NCBI RefSeq assembly: GCF_024380015.1
Contig: NZ_CP101508.1
Span: 3,286,902-3,350,901, forward strand
Source of the DNA: Photobacterium atrarenae
GTDB lineage: Bacteria > Pseudomonadota > Gammaproteobacteria > Enterobacterales > Vibrionaceae
Direction of reading: 5' to 3'
Length of the DNA: 64,000 nt
In this document: piece after piece, positions 9,154 through 18,535 of the stretch
Layout of the letters: the number at the start of each line of letters is the position of its first letter
Position numbering within the stretch: position 1 is the first letter of the stretch
Program-made: the position numbers and the translations under genes
Notes under the pieces: generated by a model
What the model saw: only the letters and a program-made list of their open reading frames with translations
Told to the model about the DNA's origin: nothing
Databases searched by the model: none

Positions 9154-10374
9154 TTACATACCAACCATGTTATTGAGGGCAATAATCGGCATCAAAGTGG
9201 CAATCACGATAAACATCACAATGCCTGCCATTGCCACAATCAGCAACGGCTCAAAAATCCCCAGCGCCATGTTCACCAGCGATTCAAAATCCCGATCCTG
9301 GTTATCCGCCGCCCGGGTCAGCATCTGCTCCAGCTCACCACTCCGCTCCCCGCTGGCAATCATATGCAGCATCATCGGCGGAAACAGCTTGGTCTGCTCC
9401 AGCGAGACCCGCAGGCTGGCCCCTTCGCGCACCTTGTCGGCCGCTTCCAGGATCTGGCGGTTGACCCAGGTATTGGTCATCACCTCCGAGGCAACCTTCA
9501 TTCCTTCCAGCAACGGAATTGCGCTGGAAGTACAAATCGACAGGGTGCGGGCAAAGCGCGACGTATTGAGGCCGCGGGCAACCTTACCAATCACCGGTAA
9601 GCGCATGACCAAGCGATCCCAACGTAGACGGATATCCGGCTTGCGTAAGGCGGCCTTGATCAACAACAGCGCGCCCAGCAGCACAATCAGCACCAAGGCG
9701 CCCCAGTTCTGAACAAAATTACTGGCCGCCAACAGCACTTCGGTGATGGTCGGCAATTGCTGCCCCATCTGAACGAACTGATCGACAATTTTCGGCACCA
9801 CGGTGGCAAGCAAAAAGGCCACCACGGCCACCGCCACCAATGTCAGCATAGTGGGGTAAATCATCGCCTGTTGCAATTTGCTGCGCATCTGCTGGCGATT
9901 TTCGGTGTAGTCGGCCAGTCGGTTCAGGACCGTATCCAGATGACCCGACTTTTCGCCGGCTGCCACCATGGCCCGGAACAACTGATCAAAAATATGCGGA
10001 TACTCGGCCATGCTGTCGGCCAGGGTATAGCCTTCCACCACCCGTGAACGGACGGCCAGCAGCATGTTTTTCAACCGCGGCTTTTCGCTCTGCTCGGCCA
10101 CCGCCTTGAGACATTCTTCCAGCGGCATCGACGCCTGGACCAGGGTCGCCAGCTGACGGGTGATCAGCGACAACTCCGTGGTGCTGATCCCCCGGCGCAG
10201 GTGAAAGCCACCACTGGCTTTTTTCTTCTCCTGCGCCAGGCTCTGCACCACCTCAACCGGGATCAGCCCCTGCTCACGCAGTTGCTGGCGGATCTGGCGG
10301 GCAGTATCACCCTCCAGCACCCCTTTTTTCTGCCGGCCCCTGGCATCGAGCGCCTTATATTGAAACGCCGCCAT
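9154..10374 (-). CDS. gspF: Type II secretion inner-membrane platform protein GspF (EpsF)
   Basis: The 406-residue polytopic inner-membrane platform protein on which GspE acts to drive pseudopilus assembly. It starts MAAFQYKALDARGRQKKGV, the usual GspF N-terminus, and has two tandem T2SF domains (about 70-190 and 270-395) with three transmembrane stretches, including LTLVAVAVVAFLLATVVPKI and the C-terminal FEPLLIVAMAGIVMFIVIA. It abuts the gspE stop codon with no gap. Confidence 0.95.
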   Translation of the reverse strand: MAAFQYKALDARGRQKKGVLEGDTARQIRQQLREQGLIPVEVVQSLAQEKKKASGGFHLRRGISTTELSLITRQLATLVQASMPLEECLKAVAEQSEKPRLKNMLLAVRSRVVEGYTLADSMAEYPHIFDQLFRAMVAAGEKSGHLDTVLNRLADYTENRQQMRSKLQQAMIYPTMLTLVAVAVVAFLLATVVPKIVDQFVQMGQQLPTITEVLLAASNFVQNWGALVLIVLLGALLLIKAALRKPDIRLRWDRLVMRLPVIGKVARGLNTSRFARTLSICTSSAIPLLEGMKVASEVMTNTWVNRQILEAADKVREGASLRVSLEQTKLFPPMMLHMIASGERSGELEQMLTRAADNQDRDFESLVNMALGIFEPLLIVAMAGIVMFIVIATLMPIIALNNMVGM

Positions 10375-11880
10375 TTATCCCCCCTCTCTGGTGACACGCA
10401 TCACTTCTTCCAGCGTGGTCACACCGGCGCGGACTTTGGTCAGGCCGTCGTCGCGAATACTCGGGGTATGGCCACGAATGGCTTTCTCGATCGCCATTTC
10501 CCCGACTTCGGCATGGATCAACTCCTGCACATTGTCATCCACCAGCAACAGCTCATGGATCCCGGTTCGTCCGCGGTAACCCTTGTGGTTACAGGCTTCA
10601 CACCCCACCGCCCGGTACAGGGTCAGCGGCTCGTCGGCTCGCAAACCGAACAACTTCTTCTGCTCGGCATCGGCTTCATACGGCTCGCGGCACGACTTAC
10701 ACAAGGTACGCACCAGGCGCTGGGCCAGTACGCCCAGCAACGAAGAGGAAATCAGGAACGGCTCAATGCCCATGTCGCGCAATCGGGTGATCGCGCCGAC
10801 TGCAGTGTTGGTGTGCAGGGTCGACAGCACCATGTGGCCGGTTAGCGAGGCCTGGACAGCTATCGAGGCGGTTTCCAGATCCCGGATTTCCCCGACCATC
10901 ACCACATCCGGATCCTGACGCAGGATCGCTCGCAGACCCCGGGCAAAAGTCATATCCACTTTGGTGTTGACCTGGGTCTGGCCGATGCCGTCAATATCAA
11001 ATTCGATTGGATCTTCAACGGTCAGAATATTGCGCTCTTTGCCGTTGAGTTCCTGCAGACCGGCATACAGGGTGGTCGATTTCCCCGAGCCGGTCGGACC
11101 GGTGACCAGGATGATCCCGTGCGGGCGCTGAATGATTCGCTGAAAATTCTCGTGGTTGCCCGGCGTCATCCCCAGGCTGTGGAGATCCAGCCGGGTTGCA
11201 TTCTTATCAAGCAGGCGCAGTACCACCCGCTCACCGTGCGATGACGGCATGGTCGAAACCCGCACATCCACCGCCCGACCGCCGATGCGCAGGGAAATCC
11301 GACCATCCTGCGGCACCCGCTTCTCGGCAATATCCAGCCGTGCCATGACCTTGATCCGCGACACCAGCAATGGTGCCAGCTTGCGGCTCGGCTGCAGGAC
11401 TTCACGCAGCACTCCGTCGACCCGGAAGCGGATCGACAGCACTTTCTCGAAGGTTTCGATATGAATATCCGACGCGGCTTCTTTGATCGCTTCGGCCAGC
11501 ATGGCGTTAATCAGTTTGATGATTGGCGCGTCGTCTTCCGATTCGAGTAGATCTTCGGTCTCCGGCAGCTCCTCGGCCAGGGAGAAGAAATCATCACTGT
11601 CCGAGCCCAAATCTTCCATCAGCTGACGCGCTTCAGACGAGTCACGCTGATAGGCCTCGGTCAGTTTCTGCTCAAAAGCCTTGTCATCCAGCGCCTGCGG
11701 GGTAAACCCGCCGCCACTGACCCGGCGAATTTCCGCCAGTACCGGCGCACTCAGAGCGCCGCAATAAAACAGCGTCCGGCCCTGCTCATCCGACTCCAGC
11801 ACCACCCGGTGGCGCCGGGCAAAAGAGAAGGGCAACCGGAACAGCGGCTGGATCTCGCCAAAGGTTCGCTCCGTATCCAT
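10375..11880 (-). CDS. gspE: Type II secretion ATPase GspE (EpsE)
   Basis: The 501-residue cytoplasmic secretion ATPase. The N-terminal domain that binds GspL is followed by the RecA-like core with Walker [13 protein letters not shown] (about residue 261), an Asp box (ILTVEDPIE), Walker B ([14 protein letters not shown]) and His box ([12 protein letters not shown]). A tetracysteine zinc motif, CKSC then CEAC with about 29 residues between the pairs, lies near the C-terminus as in EpsE. Length matches V. cholerae EpsE (503). Start and stop overlap or abut the neighbours gspD and gspF. Confidence 0.97.
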   Translation of the reverse strand: MDTERTFGEIQPLFRLPFSFARRHRVVLESDEQGRTLFYCGALSAPVLAEIRRVSGGGFTPQALDDKAFEQKLTEAYQRDSSEARQLMEDLGSDSDDFFSLAEELPETEDLLESEDDAPIIKLINAMLAEAIKEAASDIHIETFEKVLSIRFRVDGVLREVLQPSRKLAPLLVSRIKVMARLDIAEKRVPQDGRISLRIGGRAVDVRVSTMPSSHGERVVLRLLDKNATRLDLHSLGMTPGNHENFQRIIQRPHGIILVTGPTGSGKSTTLYAGLQELNGKERNILTVEDPIEFDIDGIGQTQVNTKVDMTFARGLRAILRQDPDVVMVGEIRDLETASIAVQASLTGHMVLSTLHTNTAVGAITRLRDMGIEPFLISSSLLGVLAQRLVRTLCKSCREPYEADAEQKKLFGLRADEPLTLYRAVGCEACNHKGYRGRTGIHELLLVDDNVQELIHAEVGEMAIEKAIRGHTPSIRDDGLTKVRAGVTTLEEVMRVTREGG

Positions 11881-13904
11881 TACTGCGTCTCCAGCTGCGC
11901 CACAAAGGCACGCACTTCCGGCGGCAGCGAAATATCTTCACCGTATTTCGGCAGCACCGGGGTCTGGGTATCCGGCATCAGACGCAACCCCTTATCTGCG
12001 CGGTAGAGTTGCTCAGCCCGGATATAGTTGTACTTACGCTGGGTAATGCCATCGGCCGTCACGCCATCGCGAATAATGGTCGGCTTAATAAACACCATCA
12101 GATTGGTCTTCGCCTTGGTGGTATTGGTTGATTTGAACAGGTGACCCAGGATCGGGATGTCCCCCAGCAACGGAATTTTCTGCTCGCTTTCATCCACCTG
12201 CTCCTGGATCAGACCGCCCAGGGCAATCATCTGGCCATCCTGGACCAACACCGAGGTGGTCAGCTGGCGTTTGGAAAAACGCACGTCCACTGCCCCTTCG
12301 GCCCCCAACACACTCGAGACTTCCTGCTCAATTTTCAGCTGCACCGAGTCCCCTTCGTTGATCTGCGGCGTCACATTGAGCTTGATCCCCACTTCCTTAC
12401 GCTCGACCGTCTGGAACGGATTGTCGTTATTGGAGCTGGACGTCGAACCGGTCACCACCGGTACCTCTTCACCGACAATGAACGAGGCTTCGCCGTTATC
12501 CATCACGGTAATACTCGGCGAGGAGAGAATATTGGAGTTGCGATCCGAGGCCACGGCATTGACCAATGCGGTCCAGTCCCCCATTACGATGCCGAGCGCC
12601 GCACCATTGACGCCGCTCAGGACACCACCCAACGTCGAGAAATCACCTTTTGTATCAGGGGTTGTGGTTATCACTTGATTATCACCGGCACCGGTAATTG
12701 TGGTCGAACCCGGCACATCTTCCGCCTCTTCCAGGCCAATCGCGAACTGGCTGATCGGGACCCCGGAGTTGCCGAACTGGACCACACCGCCATCAAGCGA
12801 GCCCCACTGCACCCCGAAGTTGACGCCGTCGCCTTCGGACAGCTCAACAATCATCGCTTCAATCAGTACCTGGGCACGGCGAATATCCAGCTGGGCAATG
12901 ATGTTTTCCAGTGCGCGCATAATATCGGGCGGCGCAGTCAGGATCAGGGCGTTGGTATCGATGTGCGCAGAGATCATCACCTCTGAATTGATGCCCCCGG
13001 CAGGACGATTCTTGCTGCCGCCCTGTTTCTCGGCCTGCAAGTTCTCGGAAACCCCCTTGAGCACCTCAACCATGTCTTCGGCGTTAGCGTACTTGAGGTA
13101 GATCACCCGGTTGTTGCCCGAGGTTGCCATTTCCTTGTCCAGTTGGCGGATCAGGCGTTTGAGGCGATTACGGACCTGGGGATCTCCCGACAGCAGCACC
13201 GCATTGGTCCGCTCATCAGCCACTAGTTTCGGCTGCAGGAACTGAGGCGTTGATTTGGCATCGGCCGACTTATTCAGCGCTTCGACAATGCGCACCATTT
13301 CGGCTGCTGATGCGTTGTTGAGTTCAACGACATCAATTTCCTTATCACCGGCGCGATCGACCCGCTCGATAATCTCCGCCAGGCGACCCACGACCGCTGC
13401 CCGGCCGGTGATCATAATAATGTTGGCCGGATCGTAGTGCACCACGTTCCCTGCCCCGGCATTATCGTTAAGCTGGCGCAGCAACGGTGACAGCTCACGC
13501 ACCGACACATTGCGCACCGCGATCACCCGGGTCACCACCTCATCGCCCTGCACGCGATCTTTGGCACCGACGACAGGAATGGCTGAGATTTTAGCGTCTT
13601 TATCACGGATCACCTTCAACACGCCGTTGTCCATTTCGACCACGGCAAAACCGTACACCTCCAGAACATTCAGGAAAAACTGGTAGTACTGCTCATCATT
13701 AAGCAAATCATAACTACGCACATTCACCTGGCCGCGTACTGCCGGATCGACAATGATGGTTTTCTGCAAGTTGCGCCCGACTATATTAATGAATTCCTGA
13801 ATATCCGTTCCTTTGAAACTGGCGCTGAATTCATTGGCAAGTGCTGAGCTGCACAGCAAACTTCCGGCCAGCCACAGGGCACTTTTCCCTATCCATTTTT
13901 TCAC
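11880..13904 (-). CDS. gspD: Type II secretion outer-membrane secretin GspD (EpsD)
   Basis: The 674-residue secretin forms the multimeric outer-membrane channel. It has a signal peptide ending ...SSALA before [16 protein letters not shown], then N0 and three N-domain repeats, and a secretin domain with [20 protein letters not shown] and the C-terminal [23 protein letters not shown] region. I choose the GTG at 13902-13904. TAAGCAGGAG lies six bases upstream, and the resulting length equals V. cholerae EpsD (674). The longer frame to 13946 would place extra charged residues before the signal peptide. It follows gspC by 28 bp. Confidence 0.95.
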   Translation of the reverse strand: MKKWIGKSALWLAGSLLCSSALANEFSASFKGTDIQEFINIVGRNLQKTIIVDPAVRGQVNVRSYDLLNDEQYYQFFLNVLEVYGFAVVEMDNGVLKVIRDKDAKISAIPVVGAKDRVQGDEVVTRVIAVRNVSVRELSPLLRQLNDNAGAGNVVHYDPANIIMITGRAAVVGRLAEIIERVDRAGDKEIDVVELNNASAAEMVRIVEALNKSADAKSTPQFLQPKLVADERTNAVLLSGDPQVRNRLKRLIRQLDKEMATSGNNRVIYLKYANAEDMVEVLKGVSENLQAEKQGGSKNRPAGGINSEVMISAHIDTNALILTAPPDIMRALENIIAQLDIRRAQVLIEAMIVELSEGDGVNFGVQWGSLDGGVVQFGNSGVPISQFAIGLEEAEDVPGSTTITGAGDNQVITTTPDTKGDFSTLGGVLSGVNGAALGIVMGDWTALVNAVASDRNSNILSSPSITVMDNGEASFIVGEEVPVVTGSTSSSNNDNPFQTVERKEVGIKLNVTPQINEGDSVQLKIEQEVSSVLGAEGAVDVRFSKRQLTTSVLVQDGQMIALGGLIQEQVDESEQKIPLLGDIPILGHLFKSTNTTKAKTNLMVFIKPTIIRDGVTADGITQRKYNYIRAEQLYRADKGLRLMPDTQTPVLPKYGEDISLPPEVRAFVAQLETQ

Positions 13905-13932
13905 AAAAAACTCCTGCTTATCGTCGCGTTCG

Positions 13933-14853
13933 CTAGCGCAACTCAATATAAATATCGTGTAACTGGCCTTCCCGCTCGACCGTCAACATAAATTCGGTGG
14001 CCTCAGACAGTTCCGTCCACAGCCGGGCCATCACGGCCGGATCCGTTAAATCGTTGCCGTTGAGGCTGACCGCCAAGTCATTGGGCTGCAGACCAACCGC
14101 ATCAAACAGCGCACGCTCTTTCCCCGGATTGACCCGGTAGCCCACCAGCTCGTCGTCCTTTTTCACCTGAGACAGGCGAATGTAGCTAAACAGATTCTGG
14201 GGTTTTTCCAGAATCTCCTGCTTAATCCGCCCTAAATCACCGGCAACCGCAGCAGGCTGGGAGTTGGCTGCAGCACTCGGCTGGGGCTGCGGCTGAGATT
14301 TGCTGAACTTCATGCCATCGAGCATCAGGGTTTCATCCCGGCCGCTGTTGCGAATAATCACCCGATCAACATACACCGCCTGCAAGGTTGCCCGGGTTCC
14401 CTCGATGGCCTCATTCAACCCATAGGTATTCTGTCGGCCCCGATTGGCAATCACGGCCAGACTCGTGCCCGGTTCGGTACTGGCAACCACCCCCACCAGC
14501 GTCAGGTTCAGCCGGGTCTCCGGGGCATCCTGAGCCACGGGTTTCTTTTTCACTACCGGCGCGTTTTGCTGATAGCGACCAAACAGGTGCATCCCTAATA
14601 CGTCCGACACCTGAAAACCATCCCGGTTCGCAGGGGAAACGGCCACCGTTTTTGCCTGCCAAGTCGCAGGCCCGGCCGTCGGCTGGAGTAAAGACCACAC
14701 CAACCGACCTAAGAGCCATGCCAACATCACGACCAGCAGCCAGGTGGCTATACGGGTCAGTGTTTTCACTGACATCGGTCGCTTCGCCTGAAGCATTTCC
14801 AACCAATTTGCTGCAACCATTGCTAAACCATCTTCCTGTTGCTGTGAGTCCAT
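13933..14853 (-). CDS. gspC: Type II secretion protein GspC (EpsC)
   Basis: The first gene of the gsp operon encodes a 306-residue inner-membrane protein. A single transmembrane helix (IATWLLVVMLAWLLGRLVW, about residues 34-52) precedes a homology region that contacts the secretin N0 domain (TRLNLTLVGVVASTEPGTSL, continuing to AVIANRG). A C-terminal PDZ domain (VGYRVNPGKERALFDAVGLQ to YIELR) follows. GspC connects the inner platform to the secretin and helps select substrates. An alternative start at MVAANWLEML (14820) is preceded by AGGAAG and cannot be excluded. The divergent hslR marks the operon boundary. Confidence 0.93.
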   Translation of the reverse strand: MDSQQQEDGLAMVAANWLEMLQAKRPMSVKTLTRIATWLLVVMLAWLLGRLVWSLLQPTAGPATWQAKTVAVSPANRDGFQVSDVLGMHLFGRYQQNAPVVKKKPVAQDAPETRLNLTLVGVVASTEPGTSLAVIANRGRQNTYGLNEAIEGTRATLQAVYVDRVIIRNSGRDETLMLDGMKFSKSQPQPQPSAAANSQPAAVAGDLGRIKQEILEKPQNLFSYIRLSQVKKDDELVGYRVNPGKERALFDAVGLQPNDLAVSLNGNDLTDPAVMARLWTELSEATEFMLTVEREGQLHDIYIELR

Positions 14854-15108
14854 TCGTCTGCCGTTCTGGCATCCGAATCAGTTAGCATACCGTTTCGTGC
14901 AAAATACAGCAGTTTTTTCATCGTAAAAAGAACAAATATAGCAAAACAGATCACGTAAAAAACATATCTACTATCAATAGACTAGACATTGCTCGTGAAT
15001 TATTCCCGCCCGAGCGTTGAAATTGCGCCCGCCCGGCACCATTAAGTAAGGCTGACGCTGTTATGGCAATATGGTATTTTTAGCCCTCTTTGGGAGAAGG
15101 AGCACGTT
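14854..15108. promoter_or_regulatory. gspC-hslR divergent intergenic region with sigma-32-like promoter for hslRO
   Basis: On the plus strand TTGAAA at 15017-15022 and CACCAT at 15037-15042 are separated by 14 bp. This resembles the heat-shock sigma-32 consensus (CTTGAAA, 11-15 bp, CCCCATNT) and sits about 65 bp before hslR. The left half is AT-rich and should hold the gspC promoter; a TATGCT on the minus strand (14884-14889) is a possible -10, but without a clear -35. Confidence 0.5.
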
Positions 15109-15516
15109 ATGGGCCAGCAAACGCCTGATTCAGACACTCTCCAGGTCCGTCTTGATAAGTGGCTCTGGGCCGCCCGGTTTTACAAAACCCGCTCGATTGC
15201 CCGCAATATGATCGAAGGTGGCAAGGTCCACTATAACGGCCAACGCTCCAAACCAAGCAAACTGGTTGAAGTTGGCGCCGAAGTCCGACTGCGACAAGGC
15301 AATGATGAAAAAACCATCACCATCATGAAATTGTCCGGTACCCGCCGGGGCGCCCCGGAAGCACAAACCCTTTACCAGGAAACGGCACAGAGCATCGAGC
15401 AACGCGAAGCCCATGCCCAAATGCGTAAACTCAATGCCTTCCACAACCCGAGTCCTGACAAGCGTCCTGATAAAAAACAGCGACGCGATATAATTAAGTT
15501 TAAAAGCAGTAACTGA
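15109..15516 (+). CDS. hslR: Heat shock protein 15, HslR (ribosome-associated S4-domain protein)
   Basis: A 135-residue basic protein with an N-terminal S4 RNA-binding domain ([19 protein letters not shown] to [20 protein letters not shown]). Hsp15 binds free 50S subunits carrying nascent chains after premature dissociation and helps recycle them. The lysine/arginine-rich tail ([17 protein letters not shown]) is typical. GGAGAAGGAG precedes the ATG. It is followed 26 bp later by hslO, the standard heat-shock pair, and a sigma-32-like promoter is visible upstream. Confidence 0.94.
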   Translation: MGQQTPDSDTLQVRLDKWLWAARFYKTRSIARNMIEGGKVHYNGQRSKPSKLVEVGAEVRLRQGNDEKTITIMKLSGTRRGAPEAQTLYQETAQSIEQREAHAQMRKLNAFHNPSPDKRPDKKQRRDIIKFKSSN

Positions 15517-15542
15517 TTTTACCTGCTGGAGTAGAAAGTAAG

Positions 15543-16418
15543 ATGACAAACGATAGTCTGTACCGTTACCTGTTTGACGGTGTATCTGTACGTGGTGAGC
15601 TTGTTCAGCTGAGCGACACCTATCAGCAAATCATTTCCAGCAAGGAATACCCGGCACCGGTACAACACCTGCTGGGCGAGCTGCTTGTCGCCACCAGCCT
15701 GCTAACCGCGACCCTGAAGTTTGAAGGGTCGATCACCGTGCAACTACAAGGCAACGGTCCGGTAAAGCTGGCCGTGATCAACGGCGACCATAACCAGCAG
15801 ATGCGCGGTGTCGCCCGCTGGGATGGCGACGTCCAGGCCGGGACTATCACCGACCTGATTGGCAAGGGCCACCTGGTGATCACCATCACCCCGAACCAGG
15901 GTGAGCGCTACCAGGGCGTCGTCGGCCTCGAAGGCAACAGCCTGGCGGCCTGCCTGGAAAACTACTTTGCCAGCTCCGAACAGCTGAAAACCCGCATCTG
16001 GCTGCGCACCGGTGAAATTGACGGCCAGGCCAAAGCCGCCGGGATGCTACTGCAGATCCTGCCGGACGGCCAGGGCCATGAGAATGACTTCGAGCACCTG
16101 GAGCAATTGACCGAAACCGTCAAGAACGACGAGCTGTTTACCCTGCCGGCCCAGGATGTGCTGTACCGCTTGTACCACCAGGAGACCGTGAAGCTGTTTG
16201 ATCCGCAGGACGTCTCTTTCCACTGCGGCTGCTCCCGTGAGCGCAGCGCCTCGGCGATTTGCTCCATTGAGCGTGACGAAGTCGAGCGTATTGTGGCCGA
16301 GGAAGGCCAAATTGCCCTGCACTGTGACTACTGTGGTACCAGCTATGCGTTTGACAGCGTCGATGTCGCGGCTCTGTTCGAAAATGCCGCCACAAACGGT
16401 TCAAATCAGGTCCATTAA
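15543..16418 (+). CDS. hslO: Hsp33, redox-regulated molecular chaperone HslO
   Basis: A 291-residue cytoplasmic holdase activated by oxidation and unfolding. The four zinc-binding cysteines are present in the family arrangement, CxC ([10 protein letters not shown], about residues 230-238) and CxxC ([10 protein letters not shown], about 260-269). The N-terminal substrate-binding domain ([24 protein letters not shown] linker) is intact. Length equals E. coli Hsp33 (292). It is cotranscribed with hslR and ends at a clear intrinsic terminator. Confidence 0.96.
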   Translation: MTNDSLYRYLFDGVSVRGELVQLSDTYQQIISSKEYPAPVQHLLGELLVATSLLTATLKFEGSITVQLQGNGPVKLAVINGDHNQQMRGVARWDGDVQAGTITDLIGKGHLVITITPNQGERYQGVVGLEGNSLAACLENYFASSEQLKTRIWLRTGEIDGQAKAAGMLLQILPDGQGHENDFEHLEQLTETVKNDELFTLPAQDVLYRLYHQETVKLFDPQDVSFHCGCSRERSASAICSIERDEVERIVAEEGQIALHCDYCGTSYAFDSVDVAALFENAATNGSNQVH

Positions 16419-16454
16419 TTATTCTGTCGTAATAACCCTGAAAGTGAGTTACAG

Positions 16455-16482
16455 AAGCCGGCCGCCTGCCGGCTTTTCTTTT
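16455..16482 (+). terminator. Intrinsic terminator after hslO
   Basis: An AAGCCGGC/GCCGGCTT stem (16455-16462 with 16468-16475), a 5-base loop and a TTCTTTT tail close the hslRO unit. Confidence 0.85.
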
Positions 16483-16736
16483 AACTGAAGCACAGTTTAT
16501 TCCGCCCCACTGAAATTCAACTACGCCTTAAATCCCGCTTTTTTCAATAGAAATATTAATCCGAAACCCTAGCGCAAACGTTTCACAACACTGTAAAATC
16601 ACCCCATAAAATGAATGATTACTTTTACTTACCCGTAACGTTGAAGTGGTTATTTTTTGATAAACATCCCTGAATTACCCCTTTAGGGTTGCTAGCATGG
16701 TCAACAGTTCAACAACATCTTACCCAAGGAGCACCT
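16483..16736 (+). promoter_or_regulatory. pckA upstream region with candidate Cra (FruR) operator
   Basis: About 250 bp without a gene. GCAAACGTTTCA at 16574-16585 is close to the palindromic Cra site TGAAACGTTTCA (10 of 12). In enteric bacteria Cra activates gluconeogenic genes including pckA. A LacI-family site of the PurR type is an alternative. I cannot assign a definite -35/-10 pair. Confidence 0.35.
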
Positions 16737-18368
16737 ATGAGCGTCATGAACGTCGATAAGAAGGTTGCAAAAAATATGGATCTGTCTCAATACGGTATCA
16801 GCAATGTTACTGAGATTCTTCGCAACCCGTCTTACGAGCAGCTGTTCGAAGAAGAGACCAAGCCAGGACTGGAAGGTTACGAAAAAGGGATTGTTACGGA
16901 GCTGGGCGCCGTTGCCGTCGACACCGGCATCTTTACCGGCCGCTCACCGAAAGATAAATTCATCGTCAAAGACGACACCACCAAAGATACCCTATGGTGG
17001 GCCGATCAGGGCCAAAACGATAACAAAGCCATTGATCAAGCCGTCTGGAACGATCTGAAAGATCTAGTCACCGAGCAGCTGTCCGGCAAGCGCCTGTTTG
17101 TCATTGACGGCTACTGCGGTGCCAACCCGGATACCCGCCTGTGCATCCGGGTGATCACCGAAGTCGCCTGGCAGGCGCATTTCGTGAAAAACATGTTCAT
17201 CCGCCCAAGCGAAGAAGAGCTGGCAACCTTCGAGCCGGATTTCGTGGTGATGAACGGCGCCAAGTGCACCAACCACAAGTGGAAAGAGCACGGCCTGAAC
17301 TCAGAAAACTTCACCGTATTCAACCTGACCGAGAAAATGCAACTGATCGGCGGCACCTGGTACGGCGGCGAAATGAAGAAAGGCATGTTCGCGATGATGA
17401 ACTACTTCCTGCCGCTGCAGGATATCGCCTCAATGCACTGCTCTGCCAACATGGGCAAAGACGGCGACGTTGCTGTGTTCTTCGGCCTGTCCGGCACAGG
17501 TAAAACCACCCTGTCGACCGATCCGAAACGTGCCCTTATTGGTGATGACGAGCACGGCTGGGACGATCACGGGGTGTTCAACTTCGAAGGCGGCTGCTAC
17601 GCCAAAACCATCAACCTGTCAAAAGAAGCCGAGCCGGATATCTACAACGCGATTCGTCGTGACGCACTGCTGGAAAACGTTACCGTGCGCAGTGACGGTG
17701 CCATCGATTTCGACGATAACTCGAAAACCGAAAACACCCGCGTCTCCTACCCGATCTACCACATCGAGAATATCGTCAAGCCTGTTTCCAAAGGCGGTCA
17801 TGCCAACAAGGTGATCTTCCTGTCGGCCGATGCCTTCGGTGTACTGCCACCGGTCTCTAAGCTGACGCCAGAACAAACCAAGTACCACTTCCTGTCTGGC
17901 TTTACCGCCAAACTGGCCGGGACTGAGCGCGGCATCACCGAGCCGACGCCTACCTTCTCAGCCTGTTTCGGTAACGCTTTCCTGACCCTGCACCCGACCA
18001 AATACGCGGAAGTCCTGGTCAAGCGCATGGAAGCGGCGGGCGCGGAAGCTTACCTGGTCAACACCGGCTGGAACGGCACCGGCAAGCGGATCTCCATCCA
18101 GGATACCCGCGGCATTATCGATGCCATCTTAGATGGCTCCATCGAACAGGCCGACACCAAACAGATCCCGGTCTTTAACCTGGAAGTCCCGACATCGCTG
18201 CCAGGTGTGGATCCAAACATCCTGGACCCTCGCGATACCTACACCGATCCACTGCAGTGGGAAAGCAAAGCGAAAGATCTGGCCGAGCGCTTTATCAACA
18301 ACTTTGACAAGTACACCGACAATGAAGAAGGTGCCGCACTGGTTGCAGCTGGTCCACAGCTTGACTAA
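16737..18368 (+). CDS. pckA: Phosphoenolpyruvate carboxykinase (ATP)
   Basis: A 543-residue cytoplasmic enzyme converting oxaloacetate and ATP to PEP, CO2 and ADP in gluconeogenesis. The kinase-1a P-loop [11 protein letters not shown] (about residue 247) and the kinase-2 metal motif [10 protein letters not shown] (about 268) are intact. [10 protein letters not shown] near residue 64 and GYCGANPD near 124 are also family motifs. The longest frame begins at 16689, but the ATG at 16737 has AAGGAG at six bases and gives MSVMNVDKK, matching the usual length (V. cholerae 542). A strong terminator follows. Confidence 0.97.
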   Translation: MSVMNVDKKVAKNMDLSQYGISNVTEILRNPSYEQLFEEETKPGLEGYEKGIVTELGAVAVDTGIFTGRSPKDKFIVKDDTTKDTLWWADQGQNDNKAIDQAVWNDLKDLVTEQLSGKRLFVIDGYCGANPDTRLCIRVITEVAWQAHFVKNMFIRPSEEELATFEPDFVVMNGAKCTNHKWKEHGLNSENFTVFNLTEKMQLIGGTWYGGEMKKGMFAMMNYFLPLQDIASMHCSANMGKDGDVAVFFGLSGTGKTTLSTDPKRALIGDDEHGWDDHGVFNFEGGCYAKTINLSKEAEPDIYNAIRRDALLENVTVRSDGAIDFDDNSKTENTRVSYPIYHIENIVKPVSKGGHANKVIFLSADAFGVLPPVSKLTPEQTKYHFLSGFTAKLAGTERGITEPTPTFSACFGNAFLTLHPTKYAEVLVKRMEAAGAEAYLVNTGWNGTGKRISIQDTRGIIDAILDGSIEQADTKQIPVFNLEVPTSLPGVDPNILDPRDTYTDPLQWESKAKDLAERFINNFDKYTDNEEGAALVAAGPQLD

Positions 18369-18393
18369 CGGGCAACACCTCGAGCAATGTTTG

Positions 18394-18420
18394 CGCCCCT
18401 CTCCGGAGGGGCGTTTTTTA
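18394..18420 (+). terminator. Intrinsic terminator after pckA
   Basis: CGCCCCTC and GAGGGGCG pair around a short TCCG loop, followed by TTTTTTATT. Confidence 0.9.
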
Positions 18421-18535
18421 TTGCGATGGCAAAAGCTGCTGAAATAAAACAAAAACTAAACCACGTTCTCACATCATCCCGCTTGCAGCGTACTGAATTT
18501 TCGGCCAATCTGAATCCATGCTATAGGAGAACACC

